Source: JAAYXS01 sp964550375
GTDB taxonomy: Bacteria > Planctomycetota > Phycisphaerae > UBA1845 > Fen-1342
Reading direction: 5' to 3'
Length of the DNA: 64,000 nucleotides
NCBI GenBank assembly: GCA_964550375.1
Contig: CAZJYX010000002.1
Span: 124,001-188,000 of the forward strand
Shown here: piece after piece, positions 26,584 through 37,216 of the stretch
Position numbering within the stretch: position 1 is the stretch's first letter
Layout: each line of letters opens with the position of its first letter
Translations under genes and position numbers: made by a program
Notes under the pieces: generated by a model
Told to the model about the DNA's origin: nothing
What the model saw: the letters and a program-made list of their open reading frames with translations, nothing else
The model's database searches: none

Positions 26584-27736
26584 CTGATTCTACCCCGGCC
26601 AGTTCGGCGACCCGGGCGAGCGCCTCGTCGATCTCGTCGAGCGTAGTGAACAGGCCCGGCGAGAGGCGCAGCGTGCCGGCCGGCAGCGTGCCCAGCGTCT
26701 GGTGCGCCCGTGGTGCGCAGTGCAGGCCGGGGCGGCACATGATGTCAAAGCGCTCGTCGAGTGCGTAGGCGACTTCTGAGCAGGCCCGGCCGTCGATCGT
26801 GAAAGAGACGACCGCGGTTTGGCGCTGCGGATCGTGCGTGCCCTGGACCTGCACGTTCGGCAAGTGCGTCAGGCCCGTAATCAGGCGGCGCGCCAGCTCC
26901 TGCTCATGGGCGCTGATGGCGGCGACGCCGCGGGCCAGCACGTATTGCAGGCCGGCGACGAGACCGGCCAGGCCGACGGCGTTGGGCGTGCCGGCCTCAT
27001 ACTTGTCGGGCAGGAAGTCGGGTTGCCGTTCGCTTTCCGAGCGGCTGCCCGTGCCGCCGTGGATGAGTGCGGGCAGGCGTGCGATGTCGAAGTCTTCATG
27101 AATGACGAGGCCGCCGGTGCCGGTCGGGCCGAGCAGGCCCTTGTGTCCGGTGAAAGCGAGCAGGTCCACGTTGTCGTCGTGCAGGTTGATGGGCCGCACG
27201 CCGGCGGTCTGGGCGGCGTCCACGAGCAGCGGCAGGCCATGCGCGTGGGCCCGGGCGCCCAGGGCGCGGATGGGCAGGACGGTGCCGCAGACGTTGGAGG
27301 CGTGGTTGCAGATGACCAAGCGGGTGTCCGAGCGCACGTGCTGATCGAGCAGCGTCGGGTCCAGCGTGCCGTCGGGCGCGCACGGCAGGATCGTCAGGCT
27401 GACGCCGGTTGCCGCCAAGGCGCTCAGCGGGCGCATGACGGCGTTGTGCTCCATGCCCGTGGTGATGACGTGCGTGCCGGGCGTGAGCAGCCCGCGGATG
27501 ACGAGGTTGAGGGCCGCCGTCGCGTTGTGCGTGAAGATGACGCGGAGCGGGTCGGCCAAGCCGAAGAGGCTTGCCAGCAGTTCACGGGCCTCGAAGCGCA
27601 CGCGCTCCGCCTCGTTGGCCAAGCGGTGGCCGCTACGGCCCGGGCTGGCGCCCACGTCGCGCAGGAAGCGCGCCATGGCCGCGGTAACGGGCTCGGGCTT
27701 GGGCCACGAGGTGGCGGCGTTGTCGAGGTAGATCAT
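26576..27736 (-). CDS. Class V aminotransferase, cysteine desulfurase family (selenium-associated)
   Basis: This 386-residue PLP enzyme is of the NifS/CsdB group. It would release sulfur or selenium from cysteine or selenocysteine and pass it on. It begins IYLDNAATSWPKP; the PLP lysine is in FTGHKGLLGPTGTGGL near residue 205, with HNATAALNL and DAAQTAGV typical of class V. A possible persulfide cysteine lies in the C-terminal loop MCRPGLHCAPRAH near residue 340. It lies between the YedF-like and DUF3343 genes, so delivering selenide to SelD is the likely job. This family branch commonly travels with selenium genes. Confidence 0.88.
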   Translation of the reverse strand: MIYLDNAATSWPKPEPVTAAMARFLRDVGASPGRSGHRLANEAERVRFEARELLASLFGLADPLRVIFTHNATAALNLVIRGLLTPGTHVITTGMEHNAVMRPLSALAATGVSLTILPCAPDGTLDPTLLDQHVRSDTRLVICNHASNVCGTVLPIRALGARAHAHGLPLLVDAAQTAGVRPINLHDDNVDLLAFTGHKGLLGPTGTGGLVIHEDFDIARLPALIHGGTGSRSESERQPDFLPDKYEAGTPNAVGLAGLVAGLQYVLARGVAAISAHEQELARRLITGLTHLPNVQVQGTHDPQRQTAVVSFTIDGRACSEVAYALDERFDIMCRPGLHCAPRAHQTLGTLPAGTLRLSPGLFTTLDEIDEALARVAELAGVESDG

Positions 27737-27754
27737 CTTCCGGGCAACCGCGGG

Positions 27755-27967
27755 TTACTTCGTGAATCTGAGCTCGAAGGCGTCGGCCTTAACCTGCATG
27801 GCGGCCTGCCAACCCAACTTTTCGGCCGCGCGCGTGCAGTTGTGCACTTGCGTCATGGTATCGACCGTGACGATGACCTCGCCGCTGCCGGCCTGCTGCA
27901 GGGCGGCACGGGTCAGTATGACGGGCTGCGGGCAGGAAAGTCCGCGGGCATCAACGTTCTGTGACAT
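27755..27967 (-). CDS. YedF/TusA-like sulfur (selenium) carrier protein
   Basis: This 70-residue protein is of the SirA/TusA/YedF group. It has the carrier motif CPQP (in ARGLSCPQPVILTR near residue 9), whose cysteine holds a persulfide or selenopersulfide. I use the ATG at 27967, with AGGTGAAGAG directly upstream; an open frame to 28012 is less likely. It lies 4 bases after the yedE stop. In this operon it probably hands selenium from the YedE transporter or the desulfurase to SelD. It lacks the second domain found in longer YedF proteins. Confidence 0.86.
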   Translation of the reverse strand: MSQNVDARGLSCPQPVILTRAALQQAGSGEVIVTVDTMTQVHNCTRAAEKLGWQAAMQVKADAFELRFTK

Positions 27968-27971
27968 CTCT

Positions 27972-29066
27972 TCACCTCGCTGGAATGAACCGCTCGCGTC
28001 CCAGCAGTCCAATAAGACATACGATCACCAGGCCGGCCACGACGATGTGCGGCGCCGTCGGCCCGTCCGCGACCATCAGGAAGTTGTGCGAGACCGCGGC
28101 GCCGGCCAACATGCCAAGTACGAAGATCGCGGCGTCGCCGTCACCTTCGCCGGAGAGGAAGACCTGCCGGCCGGGGCAGCCGCCCGCGAGTGTGAACGAC
28201 AGTCCGGCCAGGACCATGCCGCCGAAGTTGAGTAGCGCGTTGGTGTGGGCCGCAGGCTGACCTGCGAAGCCGGGGTTAAACTGGCCGAATACCTGGTTCA
28301 GCACAAAAGCGGCCGCCAGGAAGCCAAGCACGCCGCTTAGCAGGTGGAAATCGCGCATGAGGATTACGTCGCGCAGGCCGCCGACCGTGCAGAAGCGGGT
28401 GCGTTGGGCCAGGAAGCCGATGATCAGCCCGACGGCGGTGGATAGCCAGATGTTGGCGGCGGCCGCGCCTGGGCCGCTGGTGCTGCGGAACAGGGCGGCG
28501 GGCTTGGCCGGGTCGGCGCTGACCTGGGGATAGAAGATTGCCAGCAACAACAATACGAGCATGACGAAGGGCATGGCCAGGCCGGCCACTGAGCGGGCGG
28601 GATGGGAGCGCCCCAGGCTGAAGCCCATGCGGAGGAAGACCACGCCGACGCCGATGCCGACGATCAGGCCGGCTAGGCCGAGCAGGGCGTTCCAGTCGCC
28701 GCCGGCCAGGCGTAAGAGGGCTCGCCACGGACAGCCGAGAAAGACCAGGGCCCCGATCATGGCGAACATGCCGAGCACGAACCGGACCGCGGGGGCCGAG
28801 CCGGTGCGCGGGCGGAACTCGCGGAACAGCAGGGCGGCCAGGAACGCGCCCAGGCAGAAGGCCGGGATCTCCGGGCGCAGGTACTGGACGACGGCGGCGC
28901 GGTGCCAGCCGAGGGCGCCGGCGATGTCGCGCGTGAAGCACGCCACGCAGATGCCCATGTTCGGCGGGTTGCCGAGCTTCTGGAGCGTGGCCGCCGCGGC
29001 GCCCAGCAGCAGCCCGACGATGATGATGCCGACCAGTGTTGCGAACGGGTCTTTGGGTCGCTTCAT
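27972..29066 (-). CDS. yedE: YedE-family putative selenium transporter
   Basis: This 364-residue polytopic membrane protein resembles YedE/YeeE transporters for thiosulfate- or selenium-type ions. About ten hydrophobic segments run through it. It has cysteines in conserved-looking loops: GICVACFTRD (about residue 40), FLGCPWR (about 115), RFCTVGG (about 235) and AGGCPGRQVFLSGEGDGD (about 310). The ATG at 29066 has AGGAGG 9 bases upstream, so the longer frame to 29243 is rejected. It is the first gene of the selenium operon and probably imports the selenium compound. Function is inferred from family and context. Confidence 0.88.
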   Translation of the reverse strand: MKRPKDPFATLVGIIIVGLLLGAAAATLQKLGNPPNMGICVACFTRDIAGALGWHRAAVVQYLRPEIPAFCLGAFLAALLFREFRPRTGSAPAVRFVLGMFAMIGALVFLGCPWRALLRLAGGDWNALLGLAGLIVGIGVGVVFLRMGFSLGRSHPARSVAGLAMPFVMLVLLLLAIFYPQVSADPAKPAALFRSTSGPGAAAANIWLSTAVGLIIGFLAQRTRFCTVGGLRDVILMRDFHLLSGVLGFLAAAFVLNQVFGQFNPGFAGQPAAHTNALLNFGGMVLAGLSFTLAGGCPGRQVFLSGEGDGDAAIFVLGMLAGAAVSHNFLMVADGPTAPHIVVAGLVIVCLIGLLGRERFIPAR

Positions 29067-29511
29067 GTCTGAAGCCTCCTGTGGATGAGACTCGCCAGGG
29101 CACGCGCCGGCGCCGGCCGGCCGATGACAGCCGGGCATGGGTCGCGCCGGTGATTGACTCGGCCGATAAGCCGGGGGAGCCGTTGGTGAAGAACGGGGGC
29201 CGCTATTGACGTGCGCGGGTGCGCTGGCAGGTACCGGGCGCACCGTAAGCGCGCGGCCGATGGCAGCGTTGGGCGCCCTGGACCAGGGCGCGGCAAGTCA
29301 ACAGTCATGTGCGCAGTCGTCGGAGCAAGTTCTGGACCTCAAGCGCAAGTGGCTTTGCGACAAGCTAAGACCACTGGTCCCTTGAGTCTAACAGACCGGA
29401 TGGCGAATATCAAACCAAGAGCACAGAGCGCAAGCTTCGGCGAGTAGGGCGCTGGGCGTCGCGGGCCGGCCGGAATCTGTCCGTGAATGCAAGGTGGCGT
29501 GAGCCGCGACA
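29067..29511. other. Intergenic region upstream of the selenium operon
   Basis: These 445 bases separate the argH stop from yedE. I looked for a selenocysteine tRNA (a long acceptor arm and TTCAAATC loop) and did not find one on either strand. A weak promoter candidate at 29385-29413 is listed separately. I see no other gene here. Confidence 0.5.
29385..29413 (-). promoter_or_regulatory. Candidate promoter of the selenium operon
   Basis: On the minus strand, TTGATA (29413-29408) and TAGACT (29390-29385) are spaced by 17 bases. The first is a good match and the second a fair one. It lies about 320 bases before yedE, a long leader, so this is only a candidate. Confidence 0.3.
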
Positions 29512-30718
29512 TCAGGGTTGGCCGGGCCGCTCCAGTTCGGCCAGCAGGGCCGCTGCCACGCGCTGGACCTCCTGGGGGTTGGTGCTGCCGCTGGTGCGGT
29601 AGCGGCTGAGGGGGTCGGGCAGGCCTTCAGCCCCGGTGTCCGCGAGTTCGGCGGCCACGGCGTGATGGGCCTCGCGCAGCGGGCGTCCGGCCAAGACCTG
29701 CTGCTCCATGCGGAGTGTGGCGCAAATGTTGCCCTGTTGCGTCGCGGCGGCGAGCCGATCGCGGTCAAAATCGAGCTGCTCCAGGAACGCCGTCGCCAGC
29801 CGCAGCAGTTCGTGTAGCTTGGTGGCCGCGTCGCGGACGATTGGCTTGAGGCATTGCAGGTCGCGGTTGTAGCCGCTGGGCAGGCCCTTGAGAATGGCTA
29901 CGGCGTGGGCGTGCGCGGCTCCGAGCGCGTTGCATTCACCGCGCAGCAGCTCCATGGCGTCCGGGTTGACCTTGTTGGGCATCATGGACGAGCCGGTGGC
30001 GAAGGCGGCGGGGTAGCGCGTCCAGCCGAGCGACGTCTGCGAAAACAGGATGATGTCGGTCGCCAACGACTGAAGATGCAGCGCCGCCCGGGTTGCCACG
30101 GCCAGCAGCTCCAGGCATTCGTCGCGCGTGGACGTGGCGTCGAGCGCATTGGCCGTGGGCTCAGCGAAGCCCAACTCGCGCGCCTGGATGTCGCGCTCGA
30201 TCGGGATCGACGAGCCGGCCACCGCGGCGCTGCCCAGCGGACAGTAGCGGCGCCATTCGGCGACATGCCAGAGCAACTGCCGCCGCACGCGCGCTGCGCT
30301 CGTCGCATAGCGCAGCACCCAGAACCCGACGCTGCCCGGGGCGGCGAACTGCTGATGCGTGTGCAGGGGGAACAGCCAGTCGGCCCACTCGGTAGCCCGC
30401 CGGCCGGCGACCCGGATCAGCTCGGCCAGGTCCTCGGCCAACTGCTCGCCCGCCGCGATGGCGTACAGCTTCAGCAGCGTGGCGACCTGATCGTTGCGCG
30501 AGCGGGCCGTGTGGATCTTGCGGCCGGCCGTGCCGGTCAGCGCGGTCAGGCGCGCCTCGACCCACGTATGCAGGTCTTCGGCGGGGTCATGCGGGCAGGG
30601 CATGCCCGCGCACTCCCGCTCGACCTGTGCCAAGGCCGCGACCAGAGCGGCGTGCTCGGTGGCCGAGAGAATCCCGGCGGACAGCAGCGCTTCTGCATGG
30701 GCCCGCTGCAGGCGCAGC

Positions 30719-32006
<1,288 letters not shown>

Positions 32007-32017
<11 letters not shown>

Positions 32018-32453
32018 GCTTGTCTCCAAACCAGGTTGTCAGCCGCCGCAGGGCGACGGCCTGGGTTTTCTGAGTCTTAGTCGCAATGAAAATCGTGTCG
32101 TCGCCGGCCAGGGTGGCCACGATGGCCGCGTCGCCGTGGACGTCGATGCTGAGGGCGACCGGCTGGGCCTGGCCGACGGCCGTGCGGACCACGATCAGGT
32201 GCGGCCCGCAGGGGAGGAACCCAAGGACGGCGGCGCCGTAGTCCGGCTCGGCTGGCGGGCCGGCGGGCGCGGCCTGGGGCCAGACGTAGCGGCCGCGCGC
32301 CTTGTGCACGCCCAGCTCGCGCAGGTCGCGGCTGAGCGTGGACTGGTCGACCGGGAAGCCGGCGGCCGCCAGGGCATCCCGCAACTCCTGCTGGGTTCCG
32401 ATCGAGGCGCTGTCGATCGCCCGCCGAATCGCTTGTTGCCGTTCCTCACGCAT
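32007..32453 (-). CDS. argR: Arginine repressor
   Basis: ArgR (148 residues) binds ARG-box operators when arginine is present. The winged-helix N-terminal domain includes STLSRDLRELGVHKARGRYVW (about residues 37-58). The C-terminal oligomerisation and arginine-binding domain ends with DVHGDAAIVATLAGDDTIFIAT. It lies directly ahead of argG and argH on one transcript, so it probably represses its own operon. The upstream 60 bases are AT-rich for this genome (about 32458-32510) and form the region shared with the divergent TPR gene; I could not resolve a definite operator. Confidence 0.92.
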
Positions 32454-32630
32454 GGTGTCACATTCTATATACTATGTCGACTTATGCAACATATTTCTGC
32501 AACTTTTTTCTGGGGCCCGGTCCTCCTGCTTGACGCTGCCGAACGGACGCCGGACTATCGTTCGGAGCCGTGGGCGGGCGCGCCGGTGGACGTTCCGGCG
32601 GTGCGTCGCCATCGATGGGCGCCAAGTGCC

Positions 32631-34610
32631 ATGAAACCGCAGCGCACCAGCCGCCGACAGAGCCGCCAGGATGGAGCCGCCGGGGGTTTGGTGGTGCCGG
32701 GCGGTCGGCGCGGGCGGCTTATGGTGGCCGGCGTGCTGCTGGTGGCGGCGACCGTCGTGGCGTACCTGCCGGCCACGGCGGGGGGGTTCGTATGGGACGA
32801 CGGTGACTATGTCGCGGAGAATGAGGCCTTGCGGTCGGCGGCGGGGCTGTGGCGCATCTGGTTCGATCTGGAGGCTACGCCGCAGTATTACCCGCTGGTG
32901 TATACGACGTACTGGCTCGAGTACCGCGCGTGGGGTCTGGATCCGCTCGGCTACCACGTGGTGAACGTGCTGCTGCACGTCGGCGTGGCGTTGTTGCTGT
33001 GGCATGTGCTGGTCCGGCTGGGTGTTCCGGGGGCCTGGCTGGCGGCGGCGGTGTTCGCGCTGCACCCAGTGCATGTCGAGTCGGTGGCGTGGATCACGCA
33101 GCGTAAGAACGTGTTGTCGGGGGTGTTCTACCTGGCGGCCATGGCGGCGTATCTGCGTTTCGCCTGGCCGGCGCCCGGGCAGGACGGCCGCGGGCGGCGC
33201 GCCACCTGGTATGTGGCGGCGATCGTGCTGTTCCTGGCGGCCCTGCTGAGCAAGACGGTGACGTGCACGCTTCCGGCGGTGCTGGTCCTGGTGCTGTGGT
33301 GGCGGCGCGGGAGCCTGCGGCGGGTCGACCTGCTGGCGCTGCTACCACTCTTTGTGCTGGGCATGGCGCTGGGGTTACTCACGAGTTGGGTGGAGACGCG
33401 CTACGCGGGCGCGGTGGGGCCTGACTGGAGCCTGACGCTGGTTGAGCGGTGCCTGGTTGCCGGCCGGGCCCTGTGGTTCTATGCCGGCAAGCTGGTGTGG
33501 CCCAGCCCGCTGGCCTTCATATACGCGCGGTGGGAGATCGATGCGGGCCAATGGTGGCAGTACGTGTATCCGCTGGCGGCGGTTGGCGTATTGGCGGTGC
33601 TTTGGCTGCTGCGCGGGCGGCTGGGTCGCGGGCCGCTGGTCGCGGTCCTGTGTTTTGCCGGAACGCTCTTTCCCGCGCTCGGGTTCTTCAACGTGTACTA
33701 CATGCGGTACTCGTATGTTGCTGACCACTGGCAGTATCTGGCGAGTATTGGCGTGATTGTCCTGATCGTGGCGGCCGGGTGGCAATGTGCCCATTGGGGT
33801 GGCTCCTGGGGCAAGCGAGTGGGTGTCGTGACGGCGGCGATCTTGCTGGGTGTGCTGGGCACGCTGACGTGGCGGCAGGGGTACGTATATGCGGACCTGG
33901 AAGGGCTGTGGCGCGACACGCTGGCGAAGAGTCCACGGGCGTGGATCGCCCATCACAACCTCGCGATCCTGCTGCGCAACACCGGGCGGCTGGAGGAGGC
34001 GGAGCGGCACTTGCGGCAAACCCTGGAGATCCGGCCCACGCTGCCCAAGGGTCACAGCAACCTGGCCGCCGTGCTGAAGCAGCAAGGTCGGCTGGAAGAG
34101 GCGACGGCGGCTTATGAGCGGGCGTTGGAAGTGGAGCCCGGCTACGCGGTGGCCCACTACAACCTCGGCATCCTGCTCAAGGACCAGGGCCGGCTGGCGG
34201 AGGCCGAACAGCAGTACCGCGCAGCACTGAGATCGAAGCCGAAACACGCGGAAGCGCGGGTGAATCTCGGTTGGGTGCTGATGCAGCAGGGTCAGCTTGC
34301 GGAGGCGGCTGAGGAGTACCGAGCCGCCTTGCAGATCCAGCCCGACCTGCCGCAGGCACATCTGAACCTGGGTGTGGTCACGCATCGCGCGGGGGACCTG
34401 GCCGCGTCCGTTGAGCATTTCCGGCGGGCCGTGGCGGCCCGTCCGGACTTCGTCCAGGCGCGTTACTACCTGGCCACGGCCCTGCTGCAGCAGGGTGAGT
34501 TGGAGGAGGCGCTCGCGGAGTACGAGGCAGTGCTGCGGCTTGACCCCGAACACATCGCAGCCCGGCGGGGGATGGCGGAGGCCATGCAACGGCGCGGCGA
34601 CCGACCATAG
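32631..34610 (+). CDS. Multi-pass membrane protein with C-terminal TPR repeats (TMTC/PMT-like)
   Basis: This 659-residue protein has about ten transmembrane segments (about 25-430) with the motifs FVWDDGDYVAEN, YPLVYTTYWLEY, YHVVNVLLHV and ALHPVHVESVAWITQRKNVLSG. These resemble bacterial relatives of the TMTC and dolichyl-phosphate mannosyltransferase-like families. Six complete TPR repeats and a partial one follow (about 440-655), each ending in a xxxAxxxxPxx turn. The ATG at 32631 lacks a clear ribosome site, and an in-frame ATG at 32484 exists, so the start is uncertain. It may be a glycosyltransferase acting at the membrane, with the TPRs binding partner proteins. It is divergent from argR. 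Confidence 0.82.
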   Translation: MKPQRTSRRQSRQDGAAGGLVVPGGRRGRLMVAGVLLVAATVVAYLPATAGGFVWDDGDYVAENEALRSAAGLWRIWFDLEATPQYYPLVYTTYWLEYRAWGLDPLGYHVVNVLLHVGVALLLWHVLVRLGVPGAWLAAAVFALHPVHVESVAWITQRKNVLSGVFYLAAMAAYLRFAWPAPGQDGRGRRATWYVAAIVLFLAALLSKTVTCTLPAVLVLVLWWRRGSLRRVDLLALLPLFVLGMALGLLTSWVETRYAGAVGPDWSLTLVERCLVAGRALWFYAGKLVWPSPLAFIYARWEIDAGQWWQYVYPLAAVGVLAVLWLLRGRLGRGPLVAVLCFAGTLFPALGFFNVYYMRYSYVADHWQYLASIGVIVLIVAAGWQCAHWGGSWGKRVGVVTAAILLGVLGTLTWRQGYVYADLEGLWRDTLAKSPRAWIAHHNLAILLRNTGRLEEAERHLRQTLEIRPTLPKGHSNLAAVLKQQGRLEEATAAYERALEVEPGYAVAHYNLGILLKDQGRLAEAEQQYRAALRSKPKHAEARVNLGWVLMQQGQLAEAAEEYRAALQIQPDLPQAHLNLGVVTHRAGDLAASVEHFRRAVAARPDFVQARYYLATALLQQGELEEALAEYEAVLRLDPEHIAARRGMAEAMQRRGDRP

Positions 34611-34647
34611 GGGGCAGCCGCGGGGGCCTGGTAGTTGAGCCGTCGTT

Positions 34648-35712
34648 TTATTGCCAGACGCCGGGGATGTGCTCGCCGCAGGCCGGGCAGGTGCCGTTCC
34701 GGAGGCGGACCTGGCGCACATAGAAGCCGCTTCGCTCGATGAGCAGCTCGTTGCAGGCGGGGCAATAGGTGTTCTCGTGGTTGCCGACTGAGCCGGGCAG
34801 GTTGCCGGCGTAGATGAACTTGAGGCCGGCGGCCCGGCCGGCGTCGTAGGCGCGCAGCAGGGCGTCGGCCGGCGTTCGGGACGGCGTGGTCATCTTGTAG
34901 GTCGGGTGGAAGGCCGTCACGTGCCAGGGGATATCGGGCGATACGCCGGCTACGAAATCCGCGATTTGCCGCAGCTCGTCGTCCGAGTCGTTCCAGCCGG
35001 GGACGACCAGCGTGGCGACCTCGATCCAGAAGCCCAGGGCGTGCGCGCGGCGGATGGTGTCGAGGACGCGGTCCAGCACGCCGCCGAGCTGGCGGTAGGA
35101 GGCCTCCTGCCAGGCTTTCAGATCGATGTTCAGCAGGCGCACGTGCGGACGCAGGAACTCCAGGGCCTCCGGCGTGGCGTGGCCGTTGGAGACGAATGAG
35201 CCGATCAGGCCGTGCGGTTGGCCGAGCTTGAAGACCTCGACCGCCCACTCGGCGGTGATGAGTGGCTCGTTGTAGGTGCTGCTGAGCGTGCGGCATTCGT
35301 GTTCGAGGGCGAGCCGCACGATGCGCTCGGCGTCGATGAGCTGCGGATTCGCCAGGGCGTGGCTGTCGCGCAGGGTCTGGCTGGTGACCCAGTTCTGGCA
35401 GAAGGGGCAGTGGAAATTGCAGCCGAACATGCCGAAGGAGAGGGCGGCGCTGCCTGGGTAGGCGTGATAGAAGGGTTTCTTCTCGATGGGGTCGGCCGCC
35501 AGTGAGGAGACGTAGCCCCACGGCACGCGCAGTTGTCCGTTGTCGTTGAAGCGGACGTGGCAGGCGCCGTGCCGGCCGGGTCGCAGGCGGCAGCGGTGGC
35601 CGCAGGCCAGGCAGCGCAGGCTGTTGTCGGCTTCCTGGCGCAGCAACTCCGGCGCGGCGGCGGTGGTGTGCTGGGCCAGCAGGTCGCGGAGGTTGATGGA
35701 GCGGGGCGACAT
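34648..35712 (-). CDS. amrS: AmmeMemoRadiSam-type radical SAM protein
   Basis: This 354-residue radical SAM enzyme is of the AmmeMemoRadiSam (AmrS) type. It has a first CxxC pair in CLACGHRC, the radical SAM motif CNFHCPFC near residue 97, STYNEPLI, and a C-terminal CPACNELL/CPACGEH zinc-ribbon-like tail. In other genomes it is found beside MEMO1 and AMMECR1 family genes. Neither is present next to it here, so the system is split or incomplete in this region. The substrate is not established from this sequence. Confidence 0.88.
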   Translation of the reverse strand: MSPRSINLRDLLAQHTTAAAPELLRQEADNSLRCLACGHRCRLRPGRHGACHVRFNDNGQLRVPWGYVSSLAADPIEKKPFYHAYPGSAALSFGMFGCNFHCPFCQNWVTSQTLRDSHALANPQLIDAERIVRLALEHECRTLSSTYNEPLITAEWAVEVFKLGQPHGLIGSFVSNGHATPEALEFLRPHVRLLNIDLKAWQEASYRQLGGVLDRVLDTIRRAHALGFWIEVATLVVPGWNDSDDELRQIADFVAGVSPDIPWHVTAFHPTYKMTTPSRTPADALLRAYDAGRAAGLKFIYAGNLPGSVGNHENTYCPACNELLIERSGFYVRQVRLRNGTCPACGEHIPGVWQ

Positions 35713-35736
35713 ATGGGCGCCTGCTGCGGGATGACT

Positions 35737-37074
35737 TCAGGACTGCGCCGGCCCCTCCGGCTCTGGGTAGGCCGGTGGCCGGCCAACACTATGATACTCA
35801 AAGCCGTACTGCGCGGCAGCGGCGGGATCGAACAGGTTACGGCCGTCGAAGATGAGGGGCTGGCGCAGGGCTTGGCGCATCCGCGTGAAGTCGGGGCTGC
35901 GAAACTCGTTCCACTCCGTGCAGATCAAGAGGGCCTCGGCCTCGCGCAGGGCGGCGTAGGCGTCGGTGTCGTACACTATGCGGTCGCCCAAGACCTGCTT
36001 AGTGCTGTCCGCCGCCCGCGGGTCATAGGCGACGATGGTGGCGCCGGCGTCCAGCAAGGCCCTGATGATGTCGAGGGCGGGGGCTTCGCGCACGTCGTCG
36101 GTCTTGGGCTTGAAGGCCAGGCCCCAGACGGCCAGGCGCCTACCGCGCAGATCGGGTCCCAGGCGGCCGAGCACGCGGCGGGCCAGGGCGTCACGCTGTT
36201 CGAGGTTTCGTTCATGTACCGCCTCGAGCAGGCGGCAGTGCACGCCGACCTCGCGCGCGGTGCTGGCCAGGGCCTGCACGTCTTTGGGGAAGCAACTGCC
36301 GCCGTAGCCGATGCCGGGATACATGAAGTGGTAGCCGATACGCGCGTCGGCGCCGATTCCGCGGCGCACCTCGTCGATGTCGGTGTTGAAGTGTTCGCAC
36401 ACGGCGGCGACTTCGTTGATGAAGCTGATGCGCATGGCCAGGTAAGCGTTGGCGGCGTACTTGGTGAGCTCGCTGGCCGAGCGACTCATGCGCAGGATCG
36501 GCTTGTTGTTGCGGACGAAAGGCTGGTAGAGTTCGGCCACCAGGTTGCCGGCGGCCGGGTCGTCGGCGCCGATGACGACGCGGTCGGGGCGCAGGAAGTC
36601 GTTGACCGCGTTGCCCTCCTTGAGGAATTCCGGGTTGCTCACGACCTGGCAGGGATGGCGGGTTTCGGCCCGGATGATTGCTTCGATGCGGGCGCCGCTG
36701 CCGACCGGCACGGTGCTCTTGGTGACGACGACGGTCGGGCCGGTCATGGCCTGCCCGATCTGGGCGGCGACGGACTCGACCATGGACAGGTCGGCCGAGC
36801 CATCCGGCCGGCAGGGCGTGCCGACCGCGATGAAGACCACGCGTGAGTCGGCCACGCACTCGGGCAGGTTGGTGGTGAATCGCAGCCGGCCGGCATTCAG
36901 GTTGTCGACCAGCAGCTCGCCCAGGCCGGGCTCGAAGATCGGGCAACGGCCGGCGGAGAGCTCACGCACCTTGTCCGCGTCGTTGTCGACCGCGACCACG
37001 TTGTTGCCGTTGTCCGCCAGGCATGCGCTGGTAACCAAGCCAACGTATCCGGAACCTACTACGCCGATCCGCAT
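35737..37074 (-). CDS. ugd: UDP-glucose 6-dehydrogenase
   Basis: This 445-residue enzyme oxidises UDP-glucose to UDP-glucuronate with two NAD+. The NAD-binding start is MRIGVVGSGYVGLVTSACLAD. The middle domain includes VFIAVGTPCRPDGSADLSMVE and VSNPEFLKEGNAVNDFLRPDR, and the catalytic cysteine is in GYGGSCFPKDVQAL near residue 257. I use the ATG at 37074: AAGGA lies 8 bases upstream of it but directly abuts the other candidate ATG at 37083. Its product is the substrate of the epimerase/decarboxylase encoded divergently next door. Confidence 0.95.
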   Translation of the reverse strand: MRIGVVGSGYVGLVTSACLADNGNNVVAVDNDADKVRELSAGRCPIFEPGLGELLVDNLNAGRLRFTTNLPECVADSRVVFIAVGTPCRPDGSADLSMVESVAAQIGQAMTGPTVVVTKSTVPVGSGARIEAIIRAETRHPCQVVSNPEFLKEGNAVNDFLRPDRVVIGADDPAAGNLVAELYQPFVRNNKPILRMSRSASELTKYAANAYLAMRISFINEVAAVCEHFNTDIDEVRRGIGADARIGYHFMYPGIGYGGSCFPKDVQALASTAREVGVHCRLLEAVHERNLEQRDALARRVLGRLGPDLRGRRLAVWGLAFKPKTDDVREAPALDIIRALLDAGATIVAYDPRAADSTKQVLGDRIVYDTDAYAALREAEALLICTEWNEFRSPDFTRMRQALRQPLIFDGRNLFDPAAAAQYGFEYHSVGRPPAYPEPEGPAQS

Positions 37075-37122
37075 GGCTGTCATCCTTGGTGATTATGGTT
37101 CGAGCCGAACTGCCGGGGCCGA

Positions 37123-37152
37123 TTCGTAATGCACGCCGGCGCTTAGTATAAT
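37123..37152 (+). promoter_or_regulatory. Candidate promoter for the UDP-glucuronate decarboxylase gene
   Basis: A perfect TATAAT lies at 37147-37152 in the divergent intergenic region. A weak TTCGTA box at 37123-37128 is spaced by 18 bases. The reverse strand of the same site reads TATACT, so both divergent genes may share it. Confidence 0.35.
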
Positions 37153-37216
37153 CGGCCGCTCCGGCGCGCGTGATGGAGCACGGCCGGCACAGAAAAAAGC
37201 GTCGCGGAGGTTGAGC

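Noticed and set aside
29067..29511. Possible selenocysteine tRNA upstream of the selenium operon
   Set aside because: No long acceptor/T arm or UCA anticodon loop found on either strand by eye.
32454..32520. ARG-box operator before argR
   Set aside because: The stretch is AT-rich and contains partial TGCA-type repeats, but no clear 18-base palindrome could be defined by eye.
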